This document shows positions 1-6,290 of a stretch of 9,612 bases of DNA, piece after piece. The position numbers and the translations under genes are program-made. How positions within the stretch are numbered: position 1 is the stretch's first letter; every line of letters starts with the position of its first letter. The notes beneath the pieces are model-generated. The model did not search any database, was not told the origin of the DNA, and saw only the letters and a program-made list of their open reading frames with translations. Origin of the DNA: an uncultured Collinsella sp. (lineage in GTDB: Bacteria; Actinomycetota; Coriobacteriia; Coriobacteriales; Coriobacteriaceae); NCBI GenBank assembly GCA_902469555.1, contig CABRDB010000099.1, positions 1-9,612 on the forward strand. Direction: 5' to 3'.

Positions 1-2
1 AC

Positions 3-191
3 TCACAAGAAGATGATGCAGGGCTTGATTTGATTGATTTCTATGTTCTTCCGCATTATCTTACAGCACCATTTAAGAAAGTTACCGAGAAAATAATGGC
101 TGAGTTTTCGGATTTGAATCTATGCCCAATTAACAACCGTCAGGGAATTGTAATTGATGGTGAAGGTTCAAAGGTTATTTGCAAAGACTAA
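3..191 (+). CDS. C-terminal end of a peptidase S51 / type 1 glutamine amidotransferase-like protein (5' end outside window)
   Basis: A reading frame is open from the window edge to a TAA at 189-191 and gives 62 residues, including DFYVLPHYLTAPFKKVTEK and a tail with CPINNRQGIVIDGEG. From memory this resembles the C-terminal end of peptidase E-like (S51) or 'type 1 glutamine amidotransferase-like' proteins, which have an alpha/beta fold with a Ser nucleophile; the catalytic part would lie upstream and cannot be seen. The stretch is clearly AT-rich and uses AT-ending codons (gat, ttt, aaa), unlike the GC-rich genes from 711 onward, which suggests acquisition from a low-GC donor. The stop is followed at once by mobile-element debris, so the gene sits at the edge of an unstable region. 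The family call rests on motif memory only; the open frame itself is certain. Confidence 0.55.
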   Translation, partial: SQEDDAGLDLIDFYVLPHYLTAPFKKVTEKIMAEFSDLNLCPINNRQGIVIDGEGSKVICKD

Positions 192-277
192 TTTAAAATT
201 CCAGTTTGCTGCACTCGTTCCTAGCAGGGTTTGGGGCAGGCACGCCCCAACAAGAAGCTGTCCCAAAGGGGCAAGAA

Positions 278-303
278 TGAGGACTGCGGACGATTTCTTG
301 GAC
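278..303 (-). repeat. Candidate terminal inverted repeat of the IS3-family remnant
   Basis: The stretch starting TGAGGACTGCGGACG and ending near TTCTTGGACC lies just beyond the stop codon of the minus-strand transposase remnant, where the 3' terminal repeat of an IS3/IS150-like element is expected. Its TG start and its CTG...TTGGAC pattern resemble IS150-group ends. The partner repeat is not in the window because the 5' part of the element is gone, so this is a positional guess. Confidence 0.3.
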
Positions 304-305
304 CG

Positions 306-536
306 TTACGCGGCCCTTCCCAGCGCGGAGCGGAACTCGGCCGGCGTGCAACCACCGAGCTCATCGCTGCGCGTCTCCGTATTGTATCGACCGATCCAGC
401 CCCCGAGCTCCTCGATGAAGCGGGCGGGGGTCCAGTCCGACCAGTCCCTGCCGTGCCAGAACTCCTTCTTGAGCAGGCCGAAGAAGCCCTCCATCGCCGC
501 GTTGTCCGGGCTGCAGCCCTTGGCGGACTGGATTGG
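306..536 (-). pseudogene. IS3-family transposase (OrfB, DDE integrase) C-terminal remnant
   Basis: On the minus strand, 76 in-frame codons run from just after a TAG at 537-539 to the TAA at 306-308. The product includes SAKGCSPDNAAMEGFFGLLK, then an EFWHGRDW segment, a GGWIGRYN segment and a final TPAEFRSALGRAA. This is the typical end of IS3/IS150-group OrfB integrases: the KGCSPDNA stretch leads into the helix carrying the last catalytic Glu (MEGFFGLLK), and the YN...TPAEFR block closes the protein. About 200 upstream residues, with the two catalytic Asp, are missing, so the copy is dead. A methionine inside (at 494) makes a 62-codon pseudo-ORF, but no ribosome binding site is evident. Family call is firm; subgroup is not. 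Confidence 0.8.
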
Positions 537-640
537 CTACACTGATGTGGACAGTTCCGGGAGAGGCGCAAGAGACGGAAAGGCCGTGTGCGCGTTCCTG
601 CGCGAGGACCGCGGGGAGGGGCTGCCCGGGTACGGCGCCT

Positions 641-781
641 GTCAACTCGGTCTACGTCTTTGATGACCGGGTCGTACTTAATATCAACTTCACGGATGAT
701 GCCAAAACGGTCACCCGTGAGGAAGTGTTGGGTTCGAGTGCTGTGGACAATGTTCCAGCATGCTGGGATCGAACTCGCTAG
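641..781 (+). pseudogene. Large serine recombinase, C-terminal remnant
   Basis: The plus-strand frame reads VNSVYVFDDRVVLNINFTDD, then AKTVTREEVLGSS, and ends at TAG 779-781. This beta-strand-rich tail (VxxVYVxDDxVVLxxN(F/Y)xD...KT(I/V)...E) is characteristic, from memory, of the very C-terminus of large serine recombinases ('recombinase family protein') on integrative elements of Firmicutes and Coriobacteria. The catalytic resolvase domain, the recombinase domain and the zinc ribbon are absent. Upstream of 641 the frame stays open back to 533, but those residues look unrelated. The last 71 bp overlap, tail to tail, the 3' end of the minus-strand DUF523 gene, so the recombinase end may mark the boundary of a former integrated element. 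Confidence 0.6.
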
Positions 782-1202
782 CCGGAATCACACGGTACCC
801 GTGGCGCAGGAGCAGGTCAACGAAGACACCGTTGCCCGGTGTGAGCTTGCCGCTAAAGGTGCCATCGTAGATGCGACCCGCGCCGCACGAGGGACTACGA
901 TCCTGCAAGACGCACGCAGCGATCTCGGACGGACCGCCTGCCTGCTCACACATATCGAGCGCACGTTGGGCACCCAGGCGAAACTCGCAATCGACTGAGA
1001 CGCCCTCGCAGGTACGGACTTCGCCGTTCACAATCTCGGACGGCTTGCGCGGTGTAGGCAAGCCACCAAAAACCTCAGGGCATACCAACAGGACCTCGGT
1101 CCCCGTGCGCTCGCAAGCCTCGACCAGCTCGCGATGGTAGTTGTCGAGCCCGTTATACTTGCAGCTCTCGCCCATCAAACAGGCGCTCACCACGATCTTC
1201 AT
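711..1202 (-). CDS. DUF523 family protein (TudS-like, probable Fe-S protein)
   Basis: The product is 163 residues from ATG 1202. The alternative TTG start at 1217 lies within the ribosome binding site, which reads GGGAGGG six bases before the ATG. DUF523 signatures are clear: VVSACLMGESCKYNG at 5-18, LLVCPEVFGGLPTPRKP at 38-54 and LQDRSPSCGAGRIYDG at 99-114. Conserved Cys 8, 41 and 106 are candidates for a [4Fe-4S] cluster as described for the DUF523 protein TudS (thiouracil desulfidase); whether this protein has that activity is inference. The domain would normally end near RVIPASEF (about 137-144). The next 20 or so residues (DPSMLEHCPQHSNPTLPHG) look atypical and overlap the recombinase remnant, so the natural C-terminus may have been replaced. 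It lies just downstream of the ftsH terminator with no room for a normal promoter. Confidence 0.85.
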   Translation of the reverse strand: MKIVVSACLMGESCKYNGLDNYHRELVEACERTGTEVLLVCPEVFGGLPTPRKPSEIVNGEVRTCEGVSVDCEFRLGAQRALDMCEQAGGPSEIAACVLQDRSPSCGAGRIYDGTFSGKLTPGNGVFVDLLLRHGYRVIPASEFDPSMLEHCPQHSNPTLPHG

Positions 1203-1215
1203 ACATAACCCTCCC

Positions 1216-1258
1216 AAGCAAAACGCCCCATTTGAGATAGAAACTCAAATGGGGCGTT
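1216..1258 (-). terminator. Rho-independent terminator downstream of ftsH
   Basis: A perfect 15-bp inverted repeat (AACGCCCCATTTGAG at 1222-1236 and its complement at 1244-1258) has a 7-nt loop. Read on the minus strand the hairpin starts 19 bases after the ftsH stop codon and runs straight into TTTTG, as expected of an intrinsic terminator for ftsH. It also sits in front of the DUF523 ribosome binding site, so it may act as an attenuator for that gene. Confidence 0.85.
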
Positions 1259-1277
1259 CGACGCTGTGCAACCAGCT

Positions 1278-3185
1278 TTACTGCTGCTTCGGCATCAGCG
1301 GATTCTCACGCGACAGGAGATTCATAAACTCCTCACCCGTGATGGTCTCCTTCTTGTACAGATAACGAGCCAGCTCGTGGAGCTTAAACTTGTTCTCCTT
1401 CAGGATCTGCAGAGCGCGGTCATGCGCGTCCTCGATCAGCTTGGCGACAATCGCGTCCACGCGCTCGGCCGTGCCGGGGGCGCAGGTGAGCGACGTATCC
1501 TGGTTGAGGTACGCGTTCTGCACGGTACCGAGCGCCATCATGCCAAACTCGTCGGACATGCCAAAACGCGTCACCATGTTGCGGGCGAGCTTGGTGGCCT
1601 GCTCAATATCGTTGGCAGCACCGGTCGTCATCTCACCAAAGATGAGCTCCTCGGCTGCGCGGCCACCACAATAGACGGCGAGCTTGTCCAGGACCTCCTG
1701 GCGTGTGGTCAGGAAGCGCTCATCCTCCTCGACCTGCATGGTGTAGCCCAGAGCACCGCTCGTGCGCGGGACGATGGTGATCTTCGTGACCGGCGCGGAG
1801 CCCTTCTGGCGGGCGGCAACGATGGCGTGGCCGATCTCGTGGTAAGAAACGACCTGCTTCTCGTGGTCAGACAGCACCGTGGACTTACGCTGCTGGCCGG
1901 CGATGACGACCTCCACCGACTCCTCAAAGTCGTCCTGCGTGGCGCGCTTGCGACCCTCGCGGACGGCACGCAGGGCGCCCTCGTTAATGATGTTGGCCAG
2001 GTCGGCGCCCGAGGCACCGGGCGTGGCGCGGGCAATCGCGGTTAGGTCGATCGGCGGCTGCGTCTTCACGCTCTTGGCATGCAGCTCGAGGATGTTCTTG
2101 CGACCGGTCAGGTCGGGCAGCTCAACGGGAATGCGGCGATCAAAGCGGCCGGGGCGCAGCAGGGCCGGGTCAAGGCTGTCGGGACGGTTCGTGGCAGCGA
2201 GGACGACGATACCCTTGTGGTTATCGAAGCCGTCCATCTCGGTCAGCAGTTGGTTAAGCGTCTGCTCGCGCTCATCGTTGCCGCTAAAGCCGCCGCCGTC
2301 ACGCTTCTTGCCGATGGTATCGATCTCATCGATAAACACGATGCACGGGGCCTTTTCCTTGGCCTGCTTAAACAGGTCACGAACCTTGGCGGCACCGCGG
2401 CCGACGAACATCTCGACGAACTCAGAGCCCGAAATGCTAAAGAACGGAACGCCCGCCTCGCCGGCAACGGCCTTGGCAAGCAGGGTCTTACCGGTACCCG
2501 GAGGGCCAACAAGAAGAGCACCGCGCGGCAGCTTGGCACCGATCTCCTCGTAGCGCTGCGGCTTCTCCAGAAAGTCGACGACCTCCTTGAGGGATTCCTT
2601 GGCCTCTTCCTGACCGGCGACGTCCTTAAAGGTCACGCCCACATCCTTGGAGGCGATAACGCGCGCGCCGGACTTGCCCAGTCCACCGCCGCCAAAACCA
2701 CCGCTGCCAAAGTTCATCGACGGGCCGTCATCACCCATGGCCTTCTTCATGCGGCGGTTGAGCCACCAGCCGATCAGGAAGAAAATCGCCATGGGAAGAA
2801 TGAGGGTGAGCAGGTAGTAGGTCATCAGACCCGAGTTCTTATCGGGAACGACCGACTCTAGCGAGGCGCCAGATTCAAGCACGCGATCGGTAAAGCCCGC
2901 GTCATTCGGCACGCCGGTCGTCTTGTAGGCGATGTTCTCGTCCTCGCCCTTCTTGGTGTAATAAATCGTGTAATCGTCTGTGTTGTACTCAACCTTGTCG
3001 ACACTCTTCTTATCGAGCGCTTTGACAAACGTCGAGTAATCGGTCTTCGTAATCTGCTGCGTGTGACCGATGTTGGGGAACAGAACGGTCGAGAGCACGA
3101 GGTAGACGACGAAGGCGATGAGCACGTAGAGGATCATATTCCGTCTACGTTTGTTGTCATCCATCTCCATCTGCTTGAACTCCAT
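1278..3185 (-). CDS. ftsH: ATP-dependent zinc metalloprotease FtsH
   Basis: FtsH is a membrane-anchored hexameric AAA+ protease that degrades misassembled membrane proteins and short-lived regulators. The 635 residues show the full family order: N-terminal membrane helix (about 17-37), extracytoplasmic domain (38-120), second helix (122-141), a Gly-rich linker (159-170), AAA module with Walker A GPPGTGKT (227-234), Walker B IVFIDEID (282-289) and the second region of homology [21 protein letters not shown] (331-351). The peptidase domain has zinc motif HEIGH (449-453) and likely third ligand Asp526 in [11 protein letters not shown]. Length is normal. Start is uncertain: M6 (at 3170) has GGAG at a better distance than M1, and M8 is also possible. 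The segment after the pore Phe reads [14 protein letters not shown], where most FtsH have FVGVGA. The gene diverges from cobO, with a 77-bp shared upstream region, and ends at a strong terminator. Confidence 0.97.
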   Translation of the reverse strand: MEFKQMEMDDNKRRRNMILYVLIAFVVYLVLSTVLFPNIGHTQQITKTDYSTFVKALDKKSVDKVEYNTDDYTIYYTKKGEDENIAYKTTGVPNDAGFTDRVLESGASLESVVPDKNSGLMTYYLLTLILPMAIFFLIGWWLNRRMKKAMGDDGPSMNFGSGGFGGGGLGKSGARVIASKDVGVTFKDVAGQEEAKESLKEVVDFLEKPQRYEEIGAKLPRGALLVGPPGTGKTLLAKAVAGEAGVPFFSISGSEFVEMFVGRGAAKVRDLFKQAKEKAPCIVFIDEIDTIGKKRDGGGFSGNDEREQTLNQLLTEMDGFDNHKGIVVLAATNRPDSLDPALLRPGRFDRRIPVELPDLTGRKNILELHAKSVKTQPPIDLTAIARATPGASGADLANIINEGALRAVREGRKRATQDDFEESVEVVIAGQQRKSTVLSDHEKQVVSYHEIGHAIVAARQKGSAPVTKITIVPRTSGALGYTMQVEEDERFLTTRQEVLDKLAVYCGGRAAEELIFGEMTTGAANDIEQATKLARNMVTRFGMSDEFGMMALGTVQNAYLNQDTSLTCAPGTAERVDAIVAKLIEDAHDRALQILKENKFKLHELARYLYKKETITGEEFMNLLSRENPLMPKQQ

Positions 3186-3262
3186 CTACTGGGGTTGATA
3201 ATGTTTTCTAGAATACCCAACCCACACGGCGATAAACCGACGCCGGGCACGAAAGGACAGAG

Positions 3263-3748
3263 ATGGCATCACTGGAAGTCGGCAAGGTTCAAATCTATAC
3301 GGGCGACGGCAAGGGCAAGACGACGGCTGCGCTGGGGCTCGCGCTGCGCGCCACGGGTTATGGTCTTAACGTGCTCATGCTTCAGTTTGCCAAGAAGCTG
3401 CACTGCGCCGAACATGACGCAGCGCCTCGATTGGGGCTACGTATCGTACAAGCCGACCGCGACACACCCGAAGCCTGTGCCGCACAGATCATGGAGCTGG
3501 CGCGCGAGCAGATTAGCCAGGTCGACGTACTGATTTTGGATGAGCTGGGAGAAGCCATGCGACGGGGCTTTGTGACGCGCGAAGACGTCGAAACGTTGAT
3601 CGCGATGAAGCCAACGACCACGGAGCTCGTGCTCACCGGCCGTGGCTTGCTGCCCCTCGCAGACCTTGCCGACCTAGTAACTGAAATGCGCCCCGTCAAA
3701 CACTACTTCGACGAAGGCCTCCTAGCCCGCCAAGGCATCGAATACTAG
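3263..3748 (+). CDS. cobO: Cob(I)yrinic acid a,c-diamide adenosyltransferase (CobO/BtuR/CobA type)
   Basis: The enzyme moves the 5'-deoxyadenosyl group of ATP to the cobalt of reduced corrinoids, making the coenzyme form of B12; it acts in both synthesis and salvage. The 161-residue product shows the family pattern: P-loop YTGDGKGKTTAALG (12-25), the LILDELGEA block (90-98), VLTGRG (123-128) and the C-terminal LVTEMRPVKHYFDEGL...QGIEY (138-161). It is slightly short because the N-terminal arm found in many homologues is missing. ATG 3263 is preceded by AAAGGA at 3252-3257, a good ribosome binding site. No other cobalamin gene is next to it, so salvage of corrinoids is the likely role. Its TAG stop at 3746-3748 lies within a CTAG that is the first tetranucleotide of the flanking repeat element. 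TAGAAT at 3209-3214 is a possible -10 but has no clear -35. Confidence 0.92.
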   Translation: MASLEVGKVQIYTGDGKGKTTAALGLALRATGYGLNVLMLQFAKKLHCAEHDAAPRLGLRIVQADRDTPEACAAQIMELAREQISQVDVLILDELGEAMRRGFVTREDVETLIAMKPTTTELVLTGRGLLPLADLADLVTEMRPVKHYFDEGLLARQGIEY

Positions 3749-3792
3749 TCATTGGGGACGTTCTTAAATGTCTAGTCGTTGGGGACACTCTT
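3745..3792. repeat. Left terminal array of the REPtron-like element (two 27-bp-period units)
   Basis: Two tandem copies with a 27-bp period, at 3745-3771 and 3772-3792 (the second truncated). Each starts with CTAGTC, followed by (A/G)TTGGGGAC. The outer copy continues GTTCTTAAA, the inner one ACTCTT. The array is the inverted counterpart of 4721-4795. The outermost CTAG contains the cobO stop codon. Short dyads such as ACGTT-CTTA-AATGT could form a small hairpin in single-stranded DNA. Confidence 0.85.
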
Positions 3793-3819
3793 TCTTGGGG
3801 AAAGGGCAAAATCAGGGCC

Positions 3820-4590
3820 CTAAAACTCACGCCACCCCGACGTGCCATTCGCAACCGTTGCGCGGCCAAGACCAACCGCCCTAACAATTTGATTAACCGT
3901 AAGGCCTGATTTCCGCATTTTACAAAGAATCGGCCTGCGTTCGGCTGGAGTCATCGCCTTAATGTCGGAAAGAGAAACAGGAAAAGCAATCTCCTTCGCG
4001 ATTTTGAGCACTTCATCGTCAAGAACACGAGGACGGGGCTCGGCATCATAAGGCGCGCTCTCTAGTCGCTCATCAAGATAATGCCGATATTCAAGCGATC
4101 CGCCCACGAGATCCAACACAATGCCAGGATCGCAAAACCCAAACCCATCATAACCATACGCATATGCCCGATAGCTGGACCAGCGATAATTATCGACAGC
4201 CGAAACACCCGCCTTAACGGGATTCATATGGATGTAATCAGCGAGCGCAATTGCCTGGATATCGTTCTCAACTGGAATGTTCTTAAACCGATCCTGAAAC
4301 AAATGCCCGACACGATCGGTTTTATGATTAAAGTATTTGACGTACGAGGTAAGGATACCGCTCATGCAAGATGAGATTCTTCCGTTAGGGTCATCAACCA
4401 TGAGATGAAAATGGTTCGACATGAGACACCACGCAGTAACGCCAATACCATTCCCAACAAGCTTATCCTCAAACAACGTAAGCATCCGATAGCGATCTTC
4501 ATCGTCTTCGAAGATGCAGATGCCGCCATTACCGCGTGCGATTATATGGTTATAGCCTGTTAACGAAACGACTCTACCCGTTCTTGGCAT
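3820..4590 (-). CDS. REP-associated tyrosine transposase (RAYT, Y1_Tnp/HUH family)
   Basis: The 256-residue product is an IS200/TnpA-REP-type HUH nuclease, which would cut and rejoin single-stranded DNA through a covalent phosphotyrosine. An N-terminal TGYNHIIARGNGGICIFEDD (11-30) matches the usual 'yHv..RGn....if.dd.D' start. The metal-binding HUH motif is NHFHLMV (59-65; His60, His62). The catalytic Tyr is probably Y83 or Y86 in SYVKYFNHKTDRVGHLFQDRF (82-102), followed by DYIHMNPVKAGV (118-129). Beyond residue about 185 comes a C-terminal segment with LTVNQIVRAVGLGRATV (230-246), a likely helix-turn-helix for repeat recognition. The start has a strong GGGAGGG upstream. A weak promoter may read CTGTCA (4663-4668), 17-bp spacer, TATATC (4640-4645). 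All key residues are present, so the protein may be active. Confidence 0.88.
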   Translation of the reverse strand: MPRTGRVVSLTGYNHIIARGNGGICIFEDDEDRYRMLTLFEDKLVGNGIGVTAWCLMSNHFHLMVDDPNGRISSCMSGILTSYVKYFNHKTDRVGHLFQDRFKNIPVENDIQAIALADYIHMNPVKAGVSAVDNYRWSSYRAYAYGYDGFGFCDPGIVLDLVGGSLEYRHYLDERLESAPYDAEPRPRVLDDEVLKIAKEIAFPVSLSDIKAMTPAERRPILCKMRKSGLTVNQIVRAVGLGRATVANGTSGWREF

Positions 4591-4720
4591 ATCGCCCTCC
4601 CATCACAAACCCACCGGGCAACATCTGATGTGCGCGGACGATATAATTTGCTAAGCCCGTGCTGACAGTTTACAAGGGCATGCATGACAACCTGGATGAA
4701 AACCAGAAAATCGTGTCGCG

Positions 4721-4795
4721 AAGAGTGTCCCCAACGACTAGCCGTTTAAGAACGTCCCCAACGACTAGCCGTTTAAGAACGTCCCCAATGGCTAG
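4721..4795. repeat. Right terminal array of the REPtron-like element (three 27-bp-period units)
   Basis: Three units: 4721-4741 (truncated inner copy, ends in ACGACTAG), 4742-4768 and 4769-4795. The two segments 4734-4760 and 4761-4787 are identical over 27 bp. In reverse complement the order and the variants match the left array, with one extra unit in the middle. The outermost CTAG (4792-4795) contains the stop codon of the MATE gene. The CGTT-TAAG-AACG core of each unit is a small dyad. Confidence 0.9.
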
Positions 4796-6165
4796 GCAGT
4801 GGCGCGGCCGAGCCAGTTGCCGCTGTGATGGTAGACGGTGAACATCGTGGCGGTGATCACCCAAGTTACGGGATAAACCAGCAGCAGATGCTCGAGCGAG
4901 GGGTCGAGCGGCATAATCGCGAACACCCAGGCCACGCGGAGCACGACCGTGCCGAAAATCGTGAGCATCATAGGCTGGAAGCTCACGCCGGCGCCACGGA
5001 TGGAGCCGGACGCGTTTTCGATAATCGAGAAAATCGCGTAGAACGGTGCAATGAAATGAATGATCGTCGTAGTATGAGCCGAAATCGCGGCATCGTCGAT
5101 AAACAAACGCGAAAGTGGGCCCGAGAACACCATCAGCACGGCAGAGAGACCACCGATCAGCACGGCAGAGAGACCACCGATCAGCACAAACGAAAGCACG
5201 AGCGACGTGTGGTATCCCTTTCGCATGCGATCGTAATTGCGCGCACCAAAGTTCTGCGCCGAGAACGTGGTGATCGACACGCCGAGCGCCTCGGTCACCA
5301 TCCAGATCATGCCGTCCAGGCGGCTGGAAAGGCCCCAAGCAGTCGTGACATCGGCTCCAAACGAGTTGACTGACACCTGGATCAGCACGTTCGAGATCGA
5401 ATATGCCGCAGACTGAACACCCAGCGGCAAGCCGCACGAAAGCATGCTCTTGCAGATACCGGGGTCAATACCGAGCTTGAAGAGCGAAAGACGCCACGCA
5501 CCCGGAGCGCGCATCATGCGAACCACAATCATCGTGGCATTGGAGCAAATGGTCAGTGCCACTGCGATGCCACAACCCAAGGCCTCCATATGCAACACGG
5601 CAACAAAAATGATATCAAGCACCACATTGACGAAGCAGCCGGAGGCAATAATGACCGCCGGGCCGCGCGTGTCGCCCACGGCGCGCAACAGCGCCGTCCC
5701 CATATTGAGCAGCAGCGCCGCGAACATGGCGGCAAAGTAGCAACGGCCATACGCCGCACCCTCTGCCAGCAGCTCATGCGGTGTATCCATCAACACGAGC
5801 ATCGGCTCGACAAACACCAAGCCGAGAATGGAAATGACAATGCCGCCCACCAGCGCGAGCGTCATGGCCGTATGGACCGATCGGCTCAAGCGCTCGTCAT
5901 CGTGCTGACCAAAAAACTGACTGGTAATGACAGCACAGCCAGCACCCACACCGACGCAAAAACCAATGCAGAGCTCCGTAAGCACCATCGTGGCCTGAAT
6001 GCCACCCAGCGCGAGCTTGCCGCCAAACTGACCGACGATATAGGTACCGATAAGCGTGTATGCCTGCTGAAAGAACGAACTAAAGAAGATAGGGACGCAC
6101 AGCGACAGCAGCTGCTGCCAAATAACGCCCTGCGTTACATCGATAGCCGTAGATTTCTTAGCCAC
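4792..6165 (-). CDS. MATE family multidrug/metabolite efflux transporter
   Basis: A 457-residue, very hydrophobic protein with about twelve membrane segments in two similar halves, as in MATE exporters that use a proton or sodium gradient to expel cations, drugs or metabolites. Family marks are the N-terminal QGVIWQQLLSLCVPIFFSSFFQQAY, then GAGCAVITSQFFGQHD, LLRAVGDTRGP and SISNVLIQVSVNSFG, and in the second half TFSAQNFGARNYDRMRKGY. GTG 6165 is chosen over ATG 6198 because GGGGAGGG lies just before it. A perfect 8-residue tandem repeat, VLIGGLSA twice at about 327-342, comes from a 24-bp duplication and stretches one helix from about 21 to 29 residues. The TAG stop falls inside the terminal CTAG of the repeat element. 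It lies 125 bp downstream of the methyltransferase gene, with no convincing terminator between. Substrate cannot be predicted. Confidence 0.92.
   Translation of the reverse strand: MAKKSTAIDVTQGVIWQQLLSLCVPIFFSSFFQQAYTLIGTYIVGQFGGKLALGGIQATMVLTELCIGFCVGVGAGCAVITSQFFGQHDDERLSRSVHTAMTLALVGGIVISILGLVFVEPMLVLMDTPHELLAEGAAYGRCYFAAMFAALLLNMGTALLRAVGDTRGPAVIIASGCFVNVVLDIIFVAVLHMEALGCGIAVALTICSNATMIVVRMMRAPGAWRLSLFKLGIDPGICKSMLSCGLPLGVQSAAYSISNVLIQVSVNSFGADVTTAWGLSSRLDGMIWMVTEALGVSITTFSAQNFGARNYDRMRKGYHTSLVLSFVLIGGLSAVLIGGLSAVLMVFSGPLSRLFIDDAAISAHTTTIIHFIAPFYAIFSIIENASGSIRGAGVSFQPMMLTIFGTVVLRVAWVFAIMPLDPSLEHLLLVYPVTWVITATMFTVYHHSGNWLGRATA
5132..5187. repeat. 24-bp in-frame tandem duplication inside the MATE gene
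   Basis: Positions 5132-5155 and 5156-5179 are identical over 24 bp, and the first 8 bases of a third copy follow (5180-5187). The period is a multiple of three, so the frame is kept and VLIGGLSA is doubled in the protein. Confidence 0.95.
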
Positions 6166-6290
6166 ACGCCCTCCCCACCAGCGTACGTCAAACAACAAAG
6201 CGGCAATTTAAGACCAAAGCCAATACCAGCTTAGCACCGACCGACGTCGGCCGAAACGCCCCGAACCAGAGCCCGGTGCGAACTATCTGC

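Larger units (their letters stand above)
3745..4795 (-). mobile_element. REPtron-like element: Y1 transposase gene between inverted 27-bp repeat arrays
   Basis: A 1051-bp unit is bounded on both sides by CTAG(T/C)CATTGGGGACG in inverted orientation and holds one gene, a Y1/HUH transposase. RAYT genes are known to lie between inverted REP sequences and to act on single-stranded DNA; the layout here fits. The left array has two units, the right has three. Identity between the two ends starts exactly at CTAG and is absent outside. The unit sits between two convergent genes, cobO and MATE, and its CTAG ends provide both stop codons. Whether it moves as a single element or is a domesticated repeat-spreading gene cannot be told from one copy. 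Confidence 0.7.

Noticed and set aside
231..250. Perfect 7-bp hairpin TTGGGGC / GCCCCAA as a terminator for the gene ending at 191.
   Set aside because: No T-run follows on either strand and the hairpin lies 40 bp past the stop inside mobile-element debris; it may be chance in GC-rich DNA.
756..785. GTTCGATCCC on the minus strand resembles a tRNA T-loop and hints at a tRNA-type attachment site.
   Set aside because: The flanking bases do not form a T-stem and no acceptor or anticodon arm can be built around it; the stretch is explained as the DUF523 3' coding end.
1266..2045. Long plus-strand open frames opposite ftsH (also at 2079-2861).
   Set aside because: They are antisense shadows of a GC-rich, perfectly recognisable FtsH gene; their products have no family features.
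3745..4795. The repeat arrays as a small CRISPR array.
   Set aside because: Units are contiguous 27-bp tandem copies without unique spacers, occur inverted at both sides of a Y1 transposase, and no cas gene is near.
4670..5437. A 255-codon minus-strand open frame spanning the right repeat array and the MATE 3' end.
   Set aside because: It is an alternative frame of the MATE gene extended through the 27-bp repeat, which merely encodes a repeated LKRLVVGD; no start signal supports it.
6241..6250. Palindrome CCGACGTCGG between the methyltransferase and MATE genes as a terminator or operator.
   Set aside because: It has no loop, no T-run and no second copy; a 10-bp GC-rich palindrome is expected by chance at this composition.
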